Positions 35,640 through 47,000 are shown, counted from the first letter of the stretch. The stretch: DNA of 64,000 bases from Strigamia acuminata (GCA_949358305.1 OX442314.1:27203118-27267117); one strand, 5' to 3'. Numbers and translations: made by a program. The notes: generated by a model not told the origin, from the letters alone.

Positions 35640-36552
35640 AGGGGCCGTTCATAAATGGGATCAAATTATTGAAACCCCCAAAATAATTGAAAAATTACCC
35701 AAATCTATTTAATTGCACACCAACTATTTACACACTATTTTTATTTATCGGACCCCCCATTTGTAGTAACAACCCCCCCCCCCCCCCCCGAAAATATTTA
35801 TTTCTACACTGTTTAGTTAAACACTTTTTTCTTTGATGTTTCCACCAAATATTAAATATCCTCGGTTTTATGTTTGTAACGCCAGTGTGGCCTTAGATGG
35901 CCTACCCCGTTTGCGCTTATGCCCAATTGGAACATTCTTGGCCTTTGGTGGCACTACTAGAAAGCCCTCTTTTATGGCTATTCCAAGAGTATGCTTGCAA
36001 ACATATGTTTTATAGAATGTTGGGCAAGTACAAGTGGCTTCATCCCATTTGTCCCCAGCACTATTGGTTGACTCCAGACCATTGTTTGTGCAAGGAGAGC
36101 CCAGACAATGACCAACATGCCATGTAACGCTAATTTTTGGATCTTTAGACCCCGCCCCTCTCCTCTGTAACAAGGTCATAAGAAATCCACAAACCCACAA
36201 ATTACGTAACAAAACTAATCACCCCCCCCCTCCAATTTTGATCTACGGTATATTAAATACAAATTTAGTGGTTTTCAATTTTGTTTTTAAAAAATGATTA
36301 TTGTTAAAAGTTTATACATTTTCACACTTACATTTTTGTTAATAATTGTTAAAATGAATATTTCGACTTTAAACTTCATCTTCCCAAGAAAAAAAAAAGA
36401 ATAATAAATCATGAAGCAATTATTTAATAAAATTTTCAATAAGTTACGTAAAATTATTGCGAACCACCCTCTCCCCTGTCGTAACAACCCTTAACAAAAT
36501 TTGAACTTCCCTCTCCCCCCCTAAGGCGTTACGTAATTTATGGACGGCCCCT
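35640..36552 (-). mobile_element. Mutator-like (MULE) element, internally deleted
   Basis: The inverted ends AGGGGCCGTTCATAAAT (left) and ATTTATGGACGGCCCCT (right, preceded by GGCGTTACGTA) match the GGGGCCGTCCATAAATTACG-type ends known from animal MULE/Phantom elements. The interior holds a minus-strand transposase tail (separate entry) and poly-C tracts. At 913 bp it is far too short for a full transposase, so it is a deletion derivative. No clear 8-9 bp target duplication is visible. Confidence 0.75.
35868..36180 (-). pseudogene. MULE transposase C-terminal fragment with SWIM zinc finger
   Basis: The minus-strand frame carries a SWIM-type zinc finger CTCPTFYKTYVCKH (C-x-C...C-x-H), followed by a basic RKRGRPSKAT motif of AT-hook type, the normal end of animal Mutator-like transposases. 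Just upstream, CTNNGLESTN resembles the segment that in full-length proteins lies well before the SWIM domain. The catalytic DDE core is absent. The frame seems to have lost the stretch between, consistent with an internally deleted copy. It ends inside the element at 35640-36552. Confidence 0.7.
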
Positions 36553-37949
36553 TATTTACTTTTTGTCTCGCCGAAAACACATCAAAAAACTCCTATTTGC
36601 ATTACTCTGAAATTTACTGGAGCTATTCACAACAACAATCGGCGAATAATTGTACATTTGGCAACGAAAAAAAGACATCATATATTTACTTTTGAGCTCC
36701 GTTTATAGAAACATTAATAATCCAATGCTCGAAAAGAACCGGTATTTACTTTAAGCGAGTTTGCTGTAAAGCCGTAAGTTCTCCAGCAAAGACCAACTGA
36801 GACAATATATGAACGACGTAGGTTGTGTTAAAAAATTAAAACCACAATTACAATAGTGAATAATTTATCTTTTTATAAGTATATACGGTTCTGTTCTAGA
36901 TAAAAGCAAAGAAATTCATAATTGAAATCTCTATTTACTTTTTTCTTTTAATACCGGATTTTCTAATTTGTTATTTCTATCATGCCTCGCTTTCATTAGC
37001 CATGTGAAATGCAGCTTTGGCAGTTTAATTACTCTGCCACCAAGTTTCATCTCTTCTTTTCCCTTTTTTGCGACTTAAAAAGTTTCAACAAAAGGCTTTA
37101 CCAAGTTTAGATTCTTAATTTTTTTTTTGTCTCAACAATAGCTGTTGTGTCTGGTTGCTAATGGCAACTAGACATCTTCATAATATGCTGAGCTGTGCGC
37201 AATACTTCTATTGAAGGTGTCATACCAGGCTTTGTATGCAATCTGAGGTGAAACCCGAACCCGAAGGCAAACGCTTGGATATAATTTTTGGGAGCATTTG
37301 ATCTTGTTAGAATAAGGATTTGCTAATTCTGTTGATTAATGTTGATGTTTGTAGCGGTGAACGGCGGAAGTTTGCGAAGTATTAAATTCTTTTCTATTTT
37401 TGCAGTAACGATGCGACTCATATATAAAACAAGAAGAAAAGATTGAATGGCGATGGAGAAATGGGCCCCAAGTCACAGGGCAGTGCCCTTTGTTTCCAAA
37501 AGAGCACCGCTCGTGCTACTAAACCCGTCGAGGAAAAGTCTACCTAAGATCCTGTATCGCCGTTTAGTGGCCAAAGTCTTTCAGGTAAGGAAGTTTGTTG
37601 ACTGTGGGTAAGAACAAGCAGTTTGAGCAATTCCGGCGGGGCTGTCGTTGAGGTAAATACCGCATCGGGTGCCATGATTTTTAGGATGCTAGCCTGTAAG
37701 GTGGAAGGAAGCGCTTTCAACGTGTAATTGAGAGTGCTTTTTTCTTTTAACACTGCTTTATTTTGATGAGTTTTTTGGTTTCTTTTTTTTAAGTGCAAGT
37801 GCTTTGCATTTGTGTTTATATTTATGTTTTAGAGCGGAGGCTGAAATTATTTTCGCAGTCGTAATTGCAGTAGTTTGCTGAATGTTTGTGTTTTTTGTTA
37901 AATCTGAAACACAAACACTGGAGGAAGTGACATCATGAAACAAACACAG
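36553..37949. other. no gene firmly recognised
   Basis: A minus-strand frame, 37798-37544, reads for 84 codons with a fairly ordinary amino-acid mix (LKALPSTLQASILKIMAPDA; PERLWPLNGD at its end) and might be a remnant of a transposon gag or host exon. I cannot assign it. The rest is AT-rich without features. Confidence 0.3.
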
Positions 37950-38344
37950 TAGGTGTGTTCAATTGGGAGAACGATTGTTGTTTTGTTAGGCCTAATCTCA
38001 TTCGTAGTTATTTATAGCCCAAGCTAGTGGTAAATTTTCATCTAAATTTTTGTCTCCCACGAATTTTTTGACAAAATGTTTTGTTTCTGAATGTAATCGT
38101 TTCTTTGGGAAATAAACGATTGTTTAACTGCCAAACTTGATCTGGGATTCCAGATCTAAAGGAAATCCAAGATGGCTGCCAACAAGAGCCGATTTAAACA
38201 AAAAACTCATTACACAGAGATTTAAACGACCTGTTTAGGTCGTTTATTTTCAACCTGTTTAAACCCATTTAAACGAGCTTTTAAACGAGAATCTCGTTAA
38301 AAAGGATTTAAACGACCGTTTATGAGTTATTGAATGCGCCCACT
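37950..38344. mobile_element. MITE, GTTTAAACGA-rich family, reverse copy
   Basis: It starts TAGGTGTGTTCAATTGGG and ends TTATTGAATGCGCCCACTA. The interior AACGATTGTTTAACTGCC, CCAAGATGGCTGCC and AAACGAGAATCTCGTT match the 30543-31091 element in reverse. Confidence 0.8.
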
Positions 38345-38970
38345 AATTATTGAATGCTTGTGCTGGCGTGTGCACTGCTGAGATCTGGATGATTGTTTAA
38401 CTGAGCTTGTGCAAATTGCAGCATAATTGGTTAAGTTAATGAAAAAAAGCACTACAATTTTTTGCTTGAAGTTAAGCCAAATGTGTCGTAAAAAAGCGTC
38501 CTATCTTGAAGTGAAAACGAGGTTATCAACCTTAAACATTTAAGCGGATTTATCTTATCCAATTTGAACGCATCTAATGTTATAACGAAATCTTTAATAG
38601 AGTTTGCAGAATTGTACTTGTGGTTATAAAAACTCAAGTTATAAGCTTATAGTTTTTAACGGCATACTCCTAAGTATATTACTAAAGTCTGCTAGCATGA
38701 TCGTGACCGAACTAACATTTCCTCCTACTGTACTAATCGGGCACTAAAAGACTGCTTAACATGTTTAATTATTTCTTCGATTTGAAGATGCCATCGATTG
38801 ACGCACTCCATTTTTAGAGTTGTTAAGTGGGGAAAAGAAGTGTCTTAAATCAAATAAATGCGGTAAATTCGCAAAAGTATTGTGCTACCATTGGGTTAAC
38901 ACTGGTGCCTCATGGTTCTTTGAGGCCTTGAGCACTGGCATGAAATAGAAACTCTGTTTTTTTCTAAACT
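38345..38970. other. no gene recognised
   Basis: AT-rich, short frames only. Confidence 0.4.
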
Positions 38971-39152
38971 GAAGCTAAGTACACATACATAAGACTTTCA
39001 CAGACTCGGAATATTCAGAGTTTGAATTTTCAGGTTGTCACGCCGCAAACGAAATGATTCCGCCTGTGTGTTTGGCTGTCTTTTTCCGAGTGCGGAAATC
39101 GTTCGGTACACACAATCCTTGCACGTGTTGTAATTACAAATGGCGACCACTT
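38971..39152. mobile_element. left part of a MITE split by the retrotransposon
   Basis: GAAGCTAAGTACACATAC at 38971 is the inverted partner of GTGTGTACTTAGCTTTAG at 52398-52415. Inner words (ATTCCGCCTGTGTG against CACGGAATCAGGTCGTGTG) also correspond. The LTR element sits between the halves. Confidence 0.7.
39149..39152. repeat. target-site duplication ACTT (left)
   Basis: ACTT precedes the left LTR and recurs at 52316-52319 right after the right LTR. Four to six base duplications are made by LTR-element integrases. Confidence 0.85.
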
Positions 39153-40331
39153 TGTTGCGTTCCTGACGGTTCCAATTGAATTTTCACAACAACACTAAAT
39201 TTATATTTAGTCACTATGGGATTTTTCCAATTGCAAGAGATCCCGGCGTTCACCTGTGGAAGCAGTTGAATGCCGTTTATAGGTCTTCTATCGGGTGGGT
39301 TAGCCGTTAAGTCGGTGTCTAGGGATTTGATCTCGAATAAAGGCTAGTTTAGTTATTTTAAATCAAACAGTTAATCAATTTATTGAGCGTTAAGTACAGG
39401 TTCTATTGAAGAGAATGTTAATAAGATGGGTTCTATGAGGATAAGGTCGTCGGCGTAGAAGGCGACGTGCTCGAAGCAGCGCGGGACTCCTTCGGGCGGG
39501 AAAAAGCAGTGCAGAAATGGCGACTCGTCGCCGCGCAAATTCTGCGAAGTGAGAAAGGAAGCGTGAAGCCGAAAGACTTCACAAAGAGTGTCGGCTGTTA
39601 AGCCTGACAAGACGGGAAATCTTAGGTTAAACCCTAGATTGCAACGGGAGATTTCCGTTGGAGACAAGTAGTCAAACGGCGGGTACCGCCGATCGTTAAA
39701 ACCTGACTGGAGATCCGCTGCAATCTGAATCGGAATCTTCGTCAACAGGTCGAGGAGCGGCGACGATGGCTCTGCTATCCTCGGCGGCTGGCTGGCGTCG
39801 ATCTTCAACGACGTGGGCGCGTTGGTCTTCGGGCGGCGGCGGGAACGACGGTGGCTTGGGCCGTCGTGCGTCGTCTTCGCGGCTCGGAAAGTGATTCGTT
39901 TGAACGTTGGTTCAAACAAATCGGGTTGAAACTTGGCAAAACTCACGAGTCACGGACAAAACAGTGTTTTTGGTTGTGAACAAAGCTGTGTCGGTGTGAA
40001 CGGTATGAGTGTGATGCAAAGAGTGAGTAATAATTCGAATTATTGCCCGGAATATGGCCGGAAAACGGCCAGTGCGCAGGCGTGGCGTGTGCCAAGGCAC
40101 GCTTCAGCCCTAGCAACGGTGCAAAATTTGGGGATTGACTTAGCAACGCCCCAATCCAGGGCTCAAAATGCCAGGGCAGCCGTTACAGCTTCTGGGCCAA
40201 TTGCCCAAAAGCGCAACAGGTGCCTGGCAAAAAACACAATTCTAATGATTATGGTTAAAATATAAATAATATCTTAAAAACGTGGTAGAAAAACTTCTCC
40301 ACAAATGAAGTGAACATTTGAGATCGCAACA
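39153..40331 (-). repeat. 3' LTR of the gypsy-type element (1179 bp)
   Basis: It begins TGTTGCG and ends CGCAACA, a 7-bp perfect terminal inverted repeat of the TG...CA type. It matches the LTR at 51137-52315 at every base I compared except 39811 (A here, G at 51795). On the sense (minus) strand an AATAAA signal lies at 39384-39379, overlapping the stop codon of the LTR open frame. A TTTATATTTTAA stretch near the LTR 5' end could act as a TATA element but is unproven. Confidence 0.95.
39380..39949 (-). other. 188-codon open frame inside the 3' LTR, no ATG
   Basis: The frame is open from just after a TGA at 39952-39950 to a TAA within the AATAAA signal. It has no methionine codon: the first usable codon is GTG in CTC|GTGAGT, which also reads as a consensus 5' splice donor. 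The product would be basic near its start (SHRRSRRRPKTNAPT) and hydrophobic in its last third. I recognise no family. Translation would need splicing, a non-ATG start, or does not happen. The copy in the other LTR differs by one residue (Ser here, Pro there). Confidence 0.4.
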
Positions 40332-40340
40332 CTTCCCCCC
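40332..40340 (-). promoter_or_regulatory. polypurine tract GGGGGGAAG
   Basis: On the sense strand GGGGGGAAG ends exactly at the first base of the 3' LTR. This is the expected primer site for plus-strand DNA synthesis in LTR elements. Confidence 0.9.
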
Positions 40341-40579
40341 AATTAACTTTTACAATTTCTTGTTTGTTTTTTAGTTAATTACAACACGATAAAATTTCTT
40401 TCTAAGTTTGATATAATGATAAGTCGAATTTATTTTATATAAAAGAAAATACATGCATTAAGAAAAACATTGGCGATTAAATGATTGGATAAACTGATAC
40501 ATATGAAAGTAAACGTTTCTCGAAAAGACTTATTTTCGGGAACAACCAGATTTGTTTCTGTTCTCTGGCCGCAATCGGC
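40341..40579. other. AT-rich non-coding tail of the element
   Basis: Sequence between the 891-codon frame and the polypurine tract, with no open frame of note. Confidence 0.5.
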
Positions 40580-43255
40580 CTACTCGGGTGTTTTAGGTGA
40601 AGGTAAGTCTATTGACATCATGTCCGTCTCGTCGGACAACGGATTTCCGCTCTCGTTAACATTGATGAACGGTTGTCCCGTATTCGGCCCAGATGACAGG
40701 CCGGGGTTGACGTGTATCCAAACACTTCGGATGAGTCGAGATAAGGCGTCATCTCCAAACGCCATCTCGTAAAATTCTTGTGGGTTGGACGGGCGTCGGC
40801 GAGCTCGGATCAGCCGTTGATGCAACATCCACGGCCTCTTCTGTCGTATCTTCCGCTCAAGCCAGTTGAAAACGTGGTGACAAAGCTCCACGTTGTGTTT
40901 GAGCAAAATCCTCGTATGCGGATGCATCTCGAGTCTTGGGTACGTTCTTCGCAGCTTAATGTAAATTGGGCTGCTTTCCTGCTTCTTGGTTTCGGCAGCT
41001 CCGGCCGCCGGTTGAATTTGCATCTTCGGATCGTCTTTTCCGGGCGATGGTGTGGGTGCACGAATAGGTGAATGCACACTCCTTGGTGGTGTCGGCGGGT
41101 TGGGCGCCGCAGCTGACTCGTCTGGACGTTTTACGTAACAAGATCGGCCCCCGGGCCGGAGTATCAAAGCTCCGCGTGGTTTCGGTCGAGTTTTGGGTCG
41201 CGCCCCTAAATTGGCGTTTTCGACGTGCGTAAAAAACGTGGTTGAACTTGAGGTCGTAGCTCGACCTCGACTCGGTCCAGGTCTTGGATCGTCGAAATTT
41301 TCTATCTCCATGGCGACGTGACTGTTGGACGGTTCAGTCGTGGTTTGGGCAACAGCATGGCTCTCGATCGCAGCTGCAGTTGGCGTGTAAGTGGCTTCTG
41401 GCATCTTTCTTTTAGACGTCTGATCCCTCGGCGGCATTCCTGCCGGTCGAATTGTTTTCAGCTCTTGCTGGAAAGTGATTTTGCGCATGTCCCACTCGCG
41501 TCGGAGACGAATGGCCGATGCGGCCGGGTTTTCTCCAATAACGGCAACTTGGCGCATCAAATCGCTGCACATGGTGGGCGGATCCAATTGGATGGACCGC
41601 CAACATTCTAGAAGTTCAGGTTTAACGGCCATGGCGGCCGTTCTTAGGTACGTGGTGGCAGCGAAGCCTGGCCTCGGGCTGTCAAATACCCCGGGAAACA
41701 AAATTCTCCGATAACTCGGCACAAGCTGTCGCTGTAACTCATTCAAACGTGGGTCGTCGGGTCCCGTCGGCTCCATTCGGTTCAGCAAGCCGGCGACACG
41801 ACGACTACCTTTCAGACTCTCGGTGACTTGAGCTATTTGGTATAAGTCCATGTCAGACAACTCAATCTCCTGGGTCTCTAACGGCGCTTCGCAGAACCCC
41901 TGCCACATGGCGTCATAATGCTGATCGAATCCCTTTTTCAAAACTTGGGATACCATCCCGAATTTTCTCGTAGGCAATCGAGGCTCTGGAAGACTCGGGT
42001 CTGGGTTTATGGAATCCGTGTACTCTCTACACTCTACAGGAATCGGCCCTTCGATTGGCCGGTGGTTCGCCTGGTCATTCGAATTTTGTGTGTTTGGAAG
42101 GCTTTTCCATTCACAGGCCGTGTTGTCGGCCATTGTTGGGGGCGAAATTCTGTAGCTTCGGTCTACGATGTGGACTTCCGCGGAACTTCCTCCCTCCAAG
42201 GCGGACACTGACGTTGGCGTATTTAACATCAAAGTCTCATTAGATCCTATCGTTGGTTCTTCTGCATCAGGCGATTGGAAACAAGCATCCCAATCGGCTT
42301 GCTGTTGCTCCAACGCTGCTTTCTTGCGAAGGGTGACTTGCATGGAATGCTCTTCGACTTCGCGATCCCATCGGCCAGGCAATTCGTCGTCCTTGGGCGG
42401 TGGTGGCATCAGGGCCAAGCGTTCGCGCTCCAACTTTTCACGGTTTTGTCGGCCTGCACGATGCTTGAGTCGGCCGTTGGCACGAAGCAAATCTGGTCTG
42501 GTTCCTGGGCGAGCGGCGTACGGATCCACTCCTCCAGGGTATCGGCAAGCCGCGTCCCATCGTGAAACTCTGGCTTCCAAAACATTATCAACGGCTCTTG
42601 AAGCCGTATTGTGGTGATTGCCACAGGTCATCTTGGCACGTGGTTCGTTTGATGCAACTGAATTTGACCGCTCTCGCTTATCATTGCGTTCTTGGTCGTG
42701 ATATGCGTCTCTTTGACGTTCCCAGTCACGGAATCGGGCACGAGCGTGGCCGAAATGTCCGGCCATTCCCAGAATGTGCATCTCGTATTGTGAACTGGCG
42801 AGATCTGCTAAGTCGTAATGTTTATGTCGATCGGCCCACCAGGCCTGCTCTTCTTGTAGCTTTCGCATAACTTCATCCTTCCGGGCCTGGAGTTTCTCCC
42901 AGATGGCATCCAAATAATCGTTCCTTTTGGCATGGGCAATTCGGAAAAACCCGTAGAAGTCCGTGTCTTCCTCTGGCGTGGGAAAGAGCCAGCCAAAAAG
43001 CAATCTGGATCTCAACGGTGATGGCGGATCGATCCTTAGGTTCCAGGAAACGGGGTCGGCTACCATTAGCCGTCCACAAATTCGGCATCTACAGCCCCAA
43101 TGTGCGGCGATGGCATTTGAGAACTCTTGTCTCACGTCTTCCCACGTCTGACCAAGTTGTCGTAAACGTCGGACTTCGGCGGATAATTCGCCTCTAAAGA
43201 TTCCTGTTACCATGGGTACGTAATCTGGTAACGCATACGGCTGATTGATTGCCAT
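40580..43255 (-). CDS. retrotransposon ORF3, 891 aa, function unknown
   Basis: An ATG-started frame of 891 codons lies where an env gene would be, but the protein has no signal peptide and no membrane segment that I can see. Near the N-terminus there is a cysteine cluster, GCRCRICG (C55, C57, C60), that could be half of a zinc site. Residues about 110-200 are highly charged and Trp/Arg/Glu-rich, with helix-forming pattern. A region before about residue 770 is Pro/Ser/Thr-rich (TPPRSVHSPIRAPTPSPG). The last 120 residues look folded again (ELCHHVFNWLERKI). Codon use looks ordinary and the frame is unbroken, so it is probably under selection. A candidate 3' splice site, TTTCTGTAG, lies seven bases before the ATG, so it could be made from a spliced RNA. 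I know no homologue. Capsid accessory or nucleic-acid binding roles are guesses. Confidence 0.8.
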   Translation of the reverse strand: MAINQPYALPDYVPMVTGIFRGELSAEVRRLRQLGQTWEDVRQEFSNAIAAHWGCRCRICGRLMVADPVSWNLRIDPPSPLRSRLLFGWLFPTPEEDTDFYGFFRIAHAKRNDYLDAIWEKLQARKDEVMRKLQEEQAWWADRHKHYDLADLASSQYEMHILGMAGHFGHARARFRDWERQRDAYHDQERNDKRERSNSVASNEPRAKMTCGNHHNTASRAVDNVLEARVSRWDAACRYPGGVDPYAARPGTRPDLLRANGRLKHRAGRQNREKLERERLALMPPPPKDDELPGRWDREVEEHSMQVTLRKKAALEQQQADWDACFQSPDAEEPTIGSNETLMLNTPTSVSALEGGSSAEVHIVDRSYRISPPTMADNTACEWKSLPNTQNSNDQANHRPIEGPIPVECREYTDSINPDPSLPEPRLPTRKFGMVSQVLKKGFDQHYDAMWQGFCEAPLETQEIELSDMDLYQIAQVTESLKGSRRVAGLLNRMEPTGPDDPRLNELQRQLVPSYRRILFPGVFDSPRPGFAATTYLRTAAMAVKPELLECWRSIQLDPPTMCSDLMRQVAVIGENPAASAIRLRREWDMRKITFQQELKTIRPAGMPPRDQTSKRKMPEATYTPTAAAIESHAVAQTTTEPSNSHVAMEIENFDDPRPGPSRGRATTSSSTTFFTHVENANLGARPKTRPKPRGALILRPGGRSCYVKRPDESAAAPNPPTPPRSVHSPIRAPTPSPGKDDPKMQIQPAAGAAETKKQESSPIYIKLRRTYPRLEMHPHTRILLKHNVELCHHVFNWLERKIRQKRPWMLHQRLIRARRRPSNPQEFYEMAFGDDALSRLIRSVWIHVNPGLSSGPNTGQPFINVNESGNPLSDETDMMSIDLPSPKTPE

Positions 43256-43534
43256 TAATATCTACAGAAACGTTTGAAAGTTTTAATTATTAACTGGTGA
43301 ATAATATTTTGTTTAAATATTTTTTAGCAAAAGGAAATTGAGCGCGGTCGTCATGGCAACTCCCTCACAACGCTTACTAGCCGTCGGGCGAAGTCACATG
43401 ATCATAAAAATGGCGCCATTTAAAATTTGTTAAGTGATTTTTCGAACTGACAAAGTTTTTCTTGAATTTTTTCGGCCTTTTTAGCCAACTTTCGTGATAG
43501 AGAAGTGGAACGTAACTACGTGAAATTCAACGAG

Positions 43535-43849
43535 CTATTCGTTTAACATACTTTCAATACGATCTGACTCAGTTTTTACGAACTTTCGGTATTTTTCGAG
43601 TGTACGACGCGCTTGGTTATACACACGCTTGTCAGCCGATTTTAACATTTCAACGGCTTTTTTAATTTTTTCAATGGCGATATTCACCTGATTTTGCAGA
43701 TCGAAATCTTCATTTAACATTTCGTCGGGCGGATTCATCACGAGATTTCTTTCAGGCTCCGAGTCCGAATCGATGTTGGGCGGTCCCTCGCCACCTTCGG
43801 CCATGATTCTGTGAATGGGCCGTTTGTTTTTCATGACAAATCTAATCAT
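43535..43849 (-). CDS. retrotransposon small ORF, 104 aa, acidic then helical
   Basis: An ATG frame between pol and ORF3. After a short basic start it is acidic (GGEGPPNIDSDSEPERN), then a long amphipathic, probably coiled-coil helix (VNIAIEKIKKAVEMLKSADK). A second in-frame ATG (residue 16) opens the acidic part and may be the true start. The frame lies 168 bp after the pol stop. No family recognised. It could be an independent accessory protein or an exon joined to ORF3. Confidence 0.55.
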   Translation of the reverse strand: MIRFVMKNKRPIHRIMAEGGEGPPNIDSDSEPERNLVMNPPDEMLNEDFDLQNQVNIAIEKIKKAVEMLKSADKRVYNQARRTLEKYRKFVKTESDRIESMLNE

Positions 43850-44017
43850 TTCAAACTAACTGTTTCACTTACGAAGTTGAATCTATTCTTTTCCTTCGTT
43901 AATCGGCGGATCGTCCCAATCAGTGTGTTGTCGGAGTGGTTTCACTTTGGAAAGTAACAAATTTTTGCAAAGTCCCCCAACTTGATGCTGATTGGTCGCC
44001 GTATGAACTACGTCATT

Positions 44018-47000
44018 TTAATTACTATTTTTAGAATGATGTGACATCATTATGTCTCCATCACTCACTAGAGTACTGTCTTGTCGTCCGCGTTCTGCGC
44101 AGAATCGACTAGTTATTCTCCGTTTTGGTGATTTCCGGCTTCTCATGTTATATTTTTTAGCCGATTTCTCGTCATTTTTATCTAATTCTGTATTTCGAGA
44201 TACCACTGGGTGTAGCATGGATCTTTGCTTTGCTTTTTTCGGCTTTGTGGCCGGTTCCAACGTGGTTTGTAGATCATCCTGGGCTATTTGAATGTTTTCA
44301 AAACTAACTGCCACGTGTTCAACTTCGTCATCGGAATTTGGCAGCGACGGTAAAGTTTTTACTTCGTCTTCAAATAATGTATTAATTTTATTTTCAGTGG
44401 GTTGTCCCACCACCTCTCCCCTCCGCCAAATTTCCTGAGTAAATTGAGGGAAATATGGTGTAAGTTCGGATGCGTGGATAGACGGGAATTTTGCATTATC
44501 TTCCAAACGTTTTAACTCAAAGGCATTGCCTTGATGCGCACGAATAATTGCAAAAGGTCCAGTTCGGCGATCAGCGATTCCTGCCGAAATTCCTTTAACA
44601 GCGCTGGATAATACGTGAGAATTTTTCCAGACTAAGTCGTTCACTTTGAAATTATCGAACTTCTTTTCTGATTGGTGATCTTGCACTCTTTTTTGTAGAT
44701 CAAATACATGTGACATCATGTGTTGATAGGTGCTTGCGAGCACTTTCTCCAGTTGATGAATGTAAACATGAGGATTTTTTTGGTCCACGACAAGAACTTC
44801 ATCTGGCAAGCGCGGATCCCACGGCACTCTCAATTCTCTGCCGAAATTTAAATAAGCCGGTGAGAATTCTCTTCCGGCTGCGACCGTAGTTCGCAGACTA
44901 AAGGCGAATTCTCGTAAATATTCATCCCAACGGGTGTGAACATCAGTGTATAAAGCAATCAAATATTTAATATCTCTGTTGGTTCTTTCAACAGGATTCG
45001 CCTGAGGATGGTACGGCGAAGTATAAGCCGGTAACATTTTGAATTTCTCGCAAAACTTCTGGTATACTTGCGATCTAAATTGCGAGCCATTATCAGACAG
45101 TATTTTGCGTGGAAAGCCAAATTGTAGTGATAAATTATAAATACAATCAGCTATTTTAGCCGAAGTTGGTTTTGACATTGGCCGCATCTCTGGCCATTTT
45201 GTAGCGACATCGATTATAACGAGTATGTGAGTGTTACCTCGTGGAGTTTTTGGTTTAGGCCCCATGAGATCAGCACTCAAGCAATCAAAGGGAGCATACG
45301 GACCCATTTGAGCTGCTTCAATTTCTAATTTTTGCCTTGGCTTGCAAGCCTGGCAGCGTTGACAATGTTTGATAAAGCGAGTAATATCTCGTTTCATCGT
45401 CGGCCATGCGTAGATTCTTCTAGCTCGATACATCGTTCGAGTAATACCACTGTGTCCAGACAACGGGTGTCCGTGAGCTGTCCAGATGACTCTGTAAACG
45501 AGATTCTTCGGTACAACGACTTTCAACGCTCTTCCGTTTTCTCCTAACTCATCGGTTAGAGTTGGATGGAATTTTAGAAGTAAATCTTCTTCAATTAGAT
45601 AAGCGGACGCCTTTCGTTTAAAACGTCTCTTGCTCGTTGCGTGCTTAAGTTCAGGAGGGTAACAACCATTGAGCAGGAAATTTCGAATTTTTTGGCATTC
45701 CTTATCTTGTTTTTGCCCAACAATAATTTCTTCTCTTGTAGGCGGCTCACATTCTAATTTCTTCACAACGTTGGCTGCAAAAGCGTGGACGAGGACATTG
45801 GATGACGGGAATTCAAACTCTTGAGTCATCATGAGATGAATTTTTTCATCGGATTCAATATTAGGAGGATCATAAGCATGTGACCAAAAATTGATTATTC
45901 TCTCGTCTTCAACAACTTCCGATGTGGGAAGCTGATTTGGTCCCCCCAGCTTCCAGTGTCGATATGGCGATGGACAATACGCCAATAAATCGTCATCTTC
46001 ACCGTCTTCGTTATCTTCTTCGGGCGTGCAGACAGGAGCTCGAGACAAAGCATCGGCCAATACGTTTAACGGCCCTTTAATATACTGGATTTCAAATGTA
46101 TACGCCATTAATTCGAGTTGCCATCGCGCCAGACGTCCTGCCGGTTCTTCCAGAGACATTAGCCATTTCAAGGCCTGATGATCCGTTTGAACGGTGAATT
46201 TGGTAAATTCGATGTAAGGGCGATATTTTCTCAGCGCCCAAACAACGGCCAAACACTCTAATTCAGTAGCCGTGTAATTTACTTCAGCCGGCTGCAAGCT
46301 ACGGCTTGAATAAACGCACGGTAGTTCTTCTTGTCCACCTTTTTCGGGTTGGATTTGCATTAATGCGGCGCCCAATCCTTGACGACTGGCGTCCGTATGA
46401 ATTATGAAAGGTCGATACAGATCTGGCATGGCCATTGTTCCTGAATCAGTGAGGGCTTTTTTAATTTTTTCAAAAGCCTCTTGATGACTGGGTTGCCAAT
46501 TGAAATCCATATCCTTTTTCAATAAGGGCCTTAACGGCTCTGCCATGACCGACAAATTTTTTAGAAGTCGATGGAAAAAGTTAACCATCCCCAAAAAACG
46601 CTGAAGTTCTTTTAAATTGGTTGGGGTTGGAAATTTCGTAATTGCATCCAACTTCTTGGGGTCAACGGCGAGTCCGCCGGTTCCTAATTTGTACCCAAGA
46701 AAAATCAATTCTTTTCTACAGAATTTCGACTTATCCGGGTTGACACACAAATTAGCTTGTTCTAATTTTCCTAAAATTTTGTCGACATTGATTAAATGCT
46801 CTTCATATGTCTTTGAAACAGTTATGATATCGTCCAGGTACGCCCAAGCTTGTCGCCTATACATCTCATCGAGGACTTTCTCAATTAAACGTTGGAAACT
46901 AGTCGGCGCATTTTTCAGTCCAAATGCCATAACTAAAAACATCAATCGGCCTATAGGGCTCCAAAAAGCCGTTTTCGGCTGTGCAGACGGGGTCAAACCT

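Noticed and set aside
40485-43151. Plus-strand frames of 60-150 codons opposite the 891-codon ORF
   Set aside because: Antisense shadows of a GC-rich coding region; no motifs.
43261-43320. Candidate env-type spliced leader before ORF3
   Set aside because: Only a single plausible acceptor is seen and the ORF itself lacks any envelope feature, so no env gene is called.
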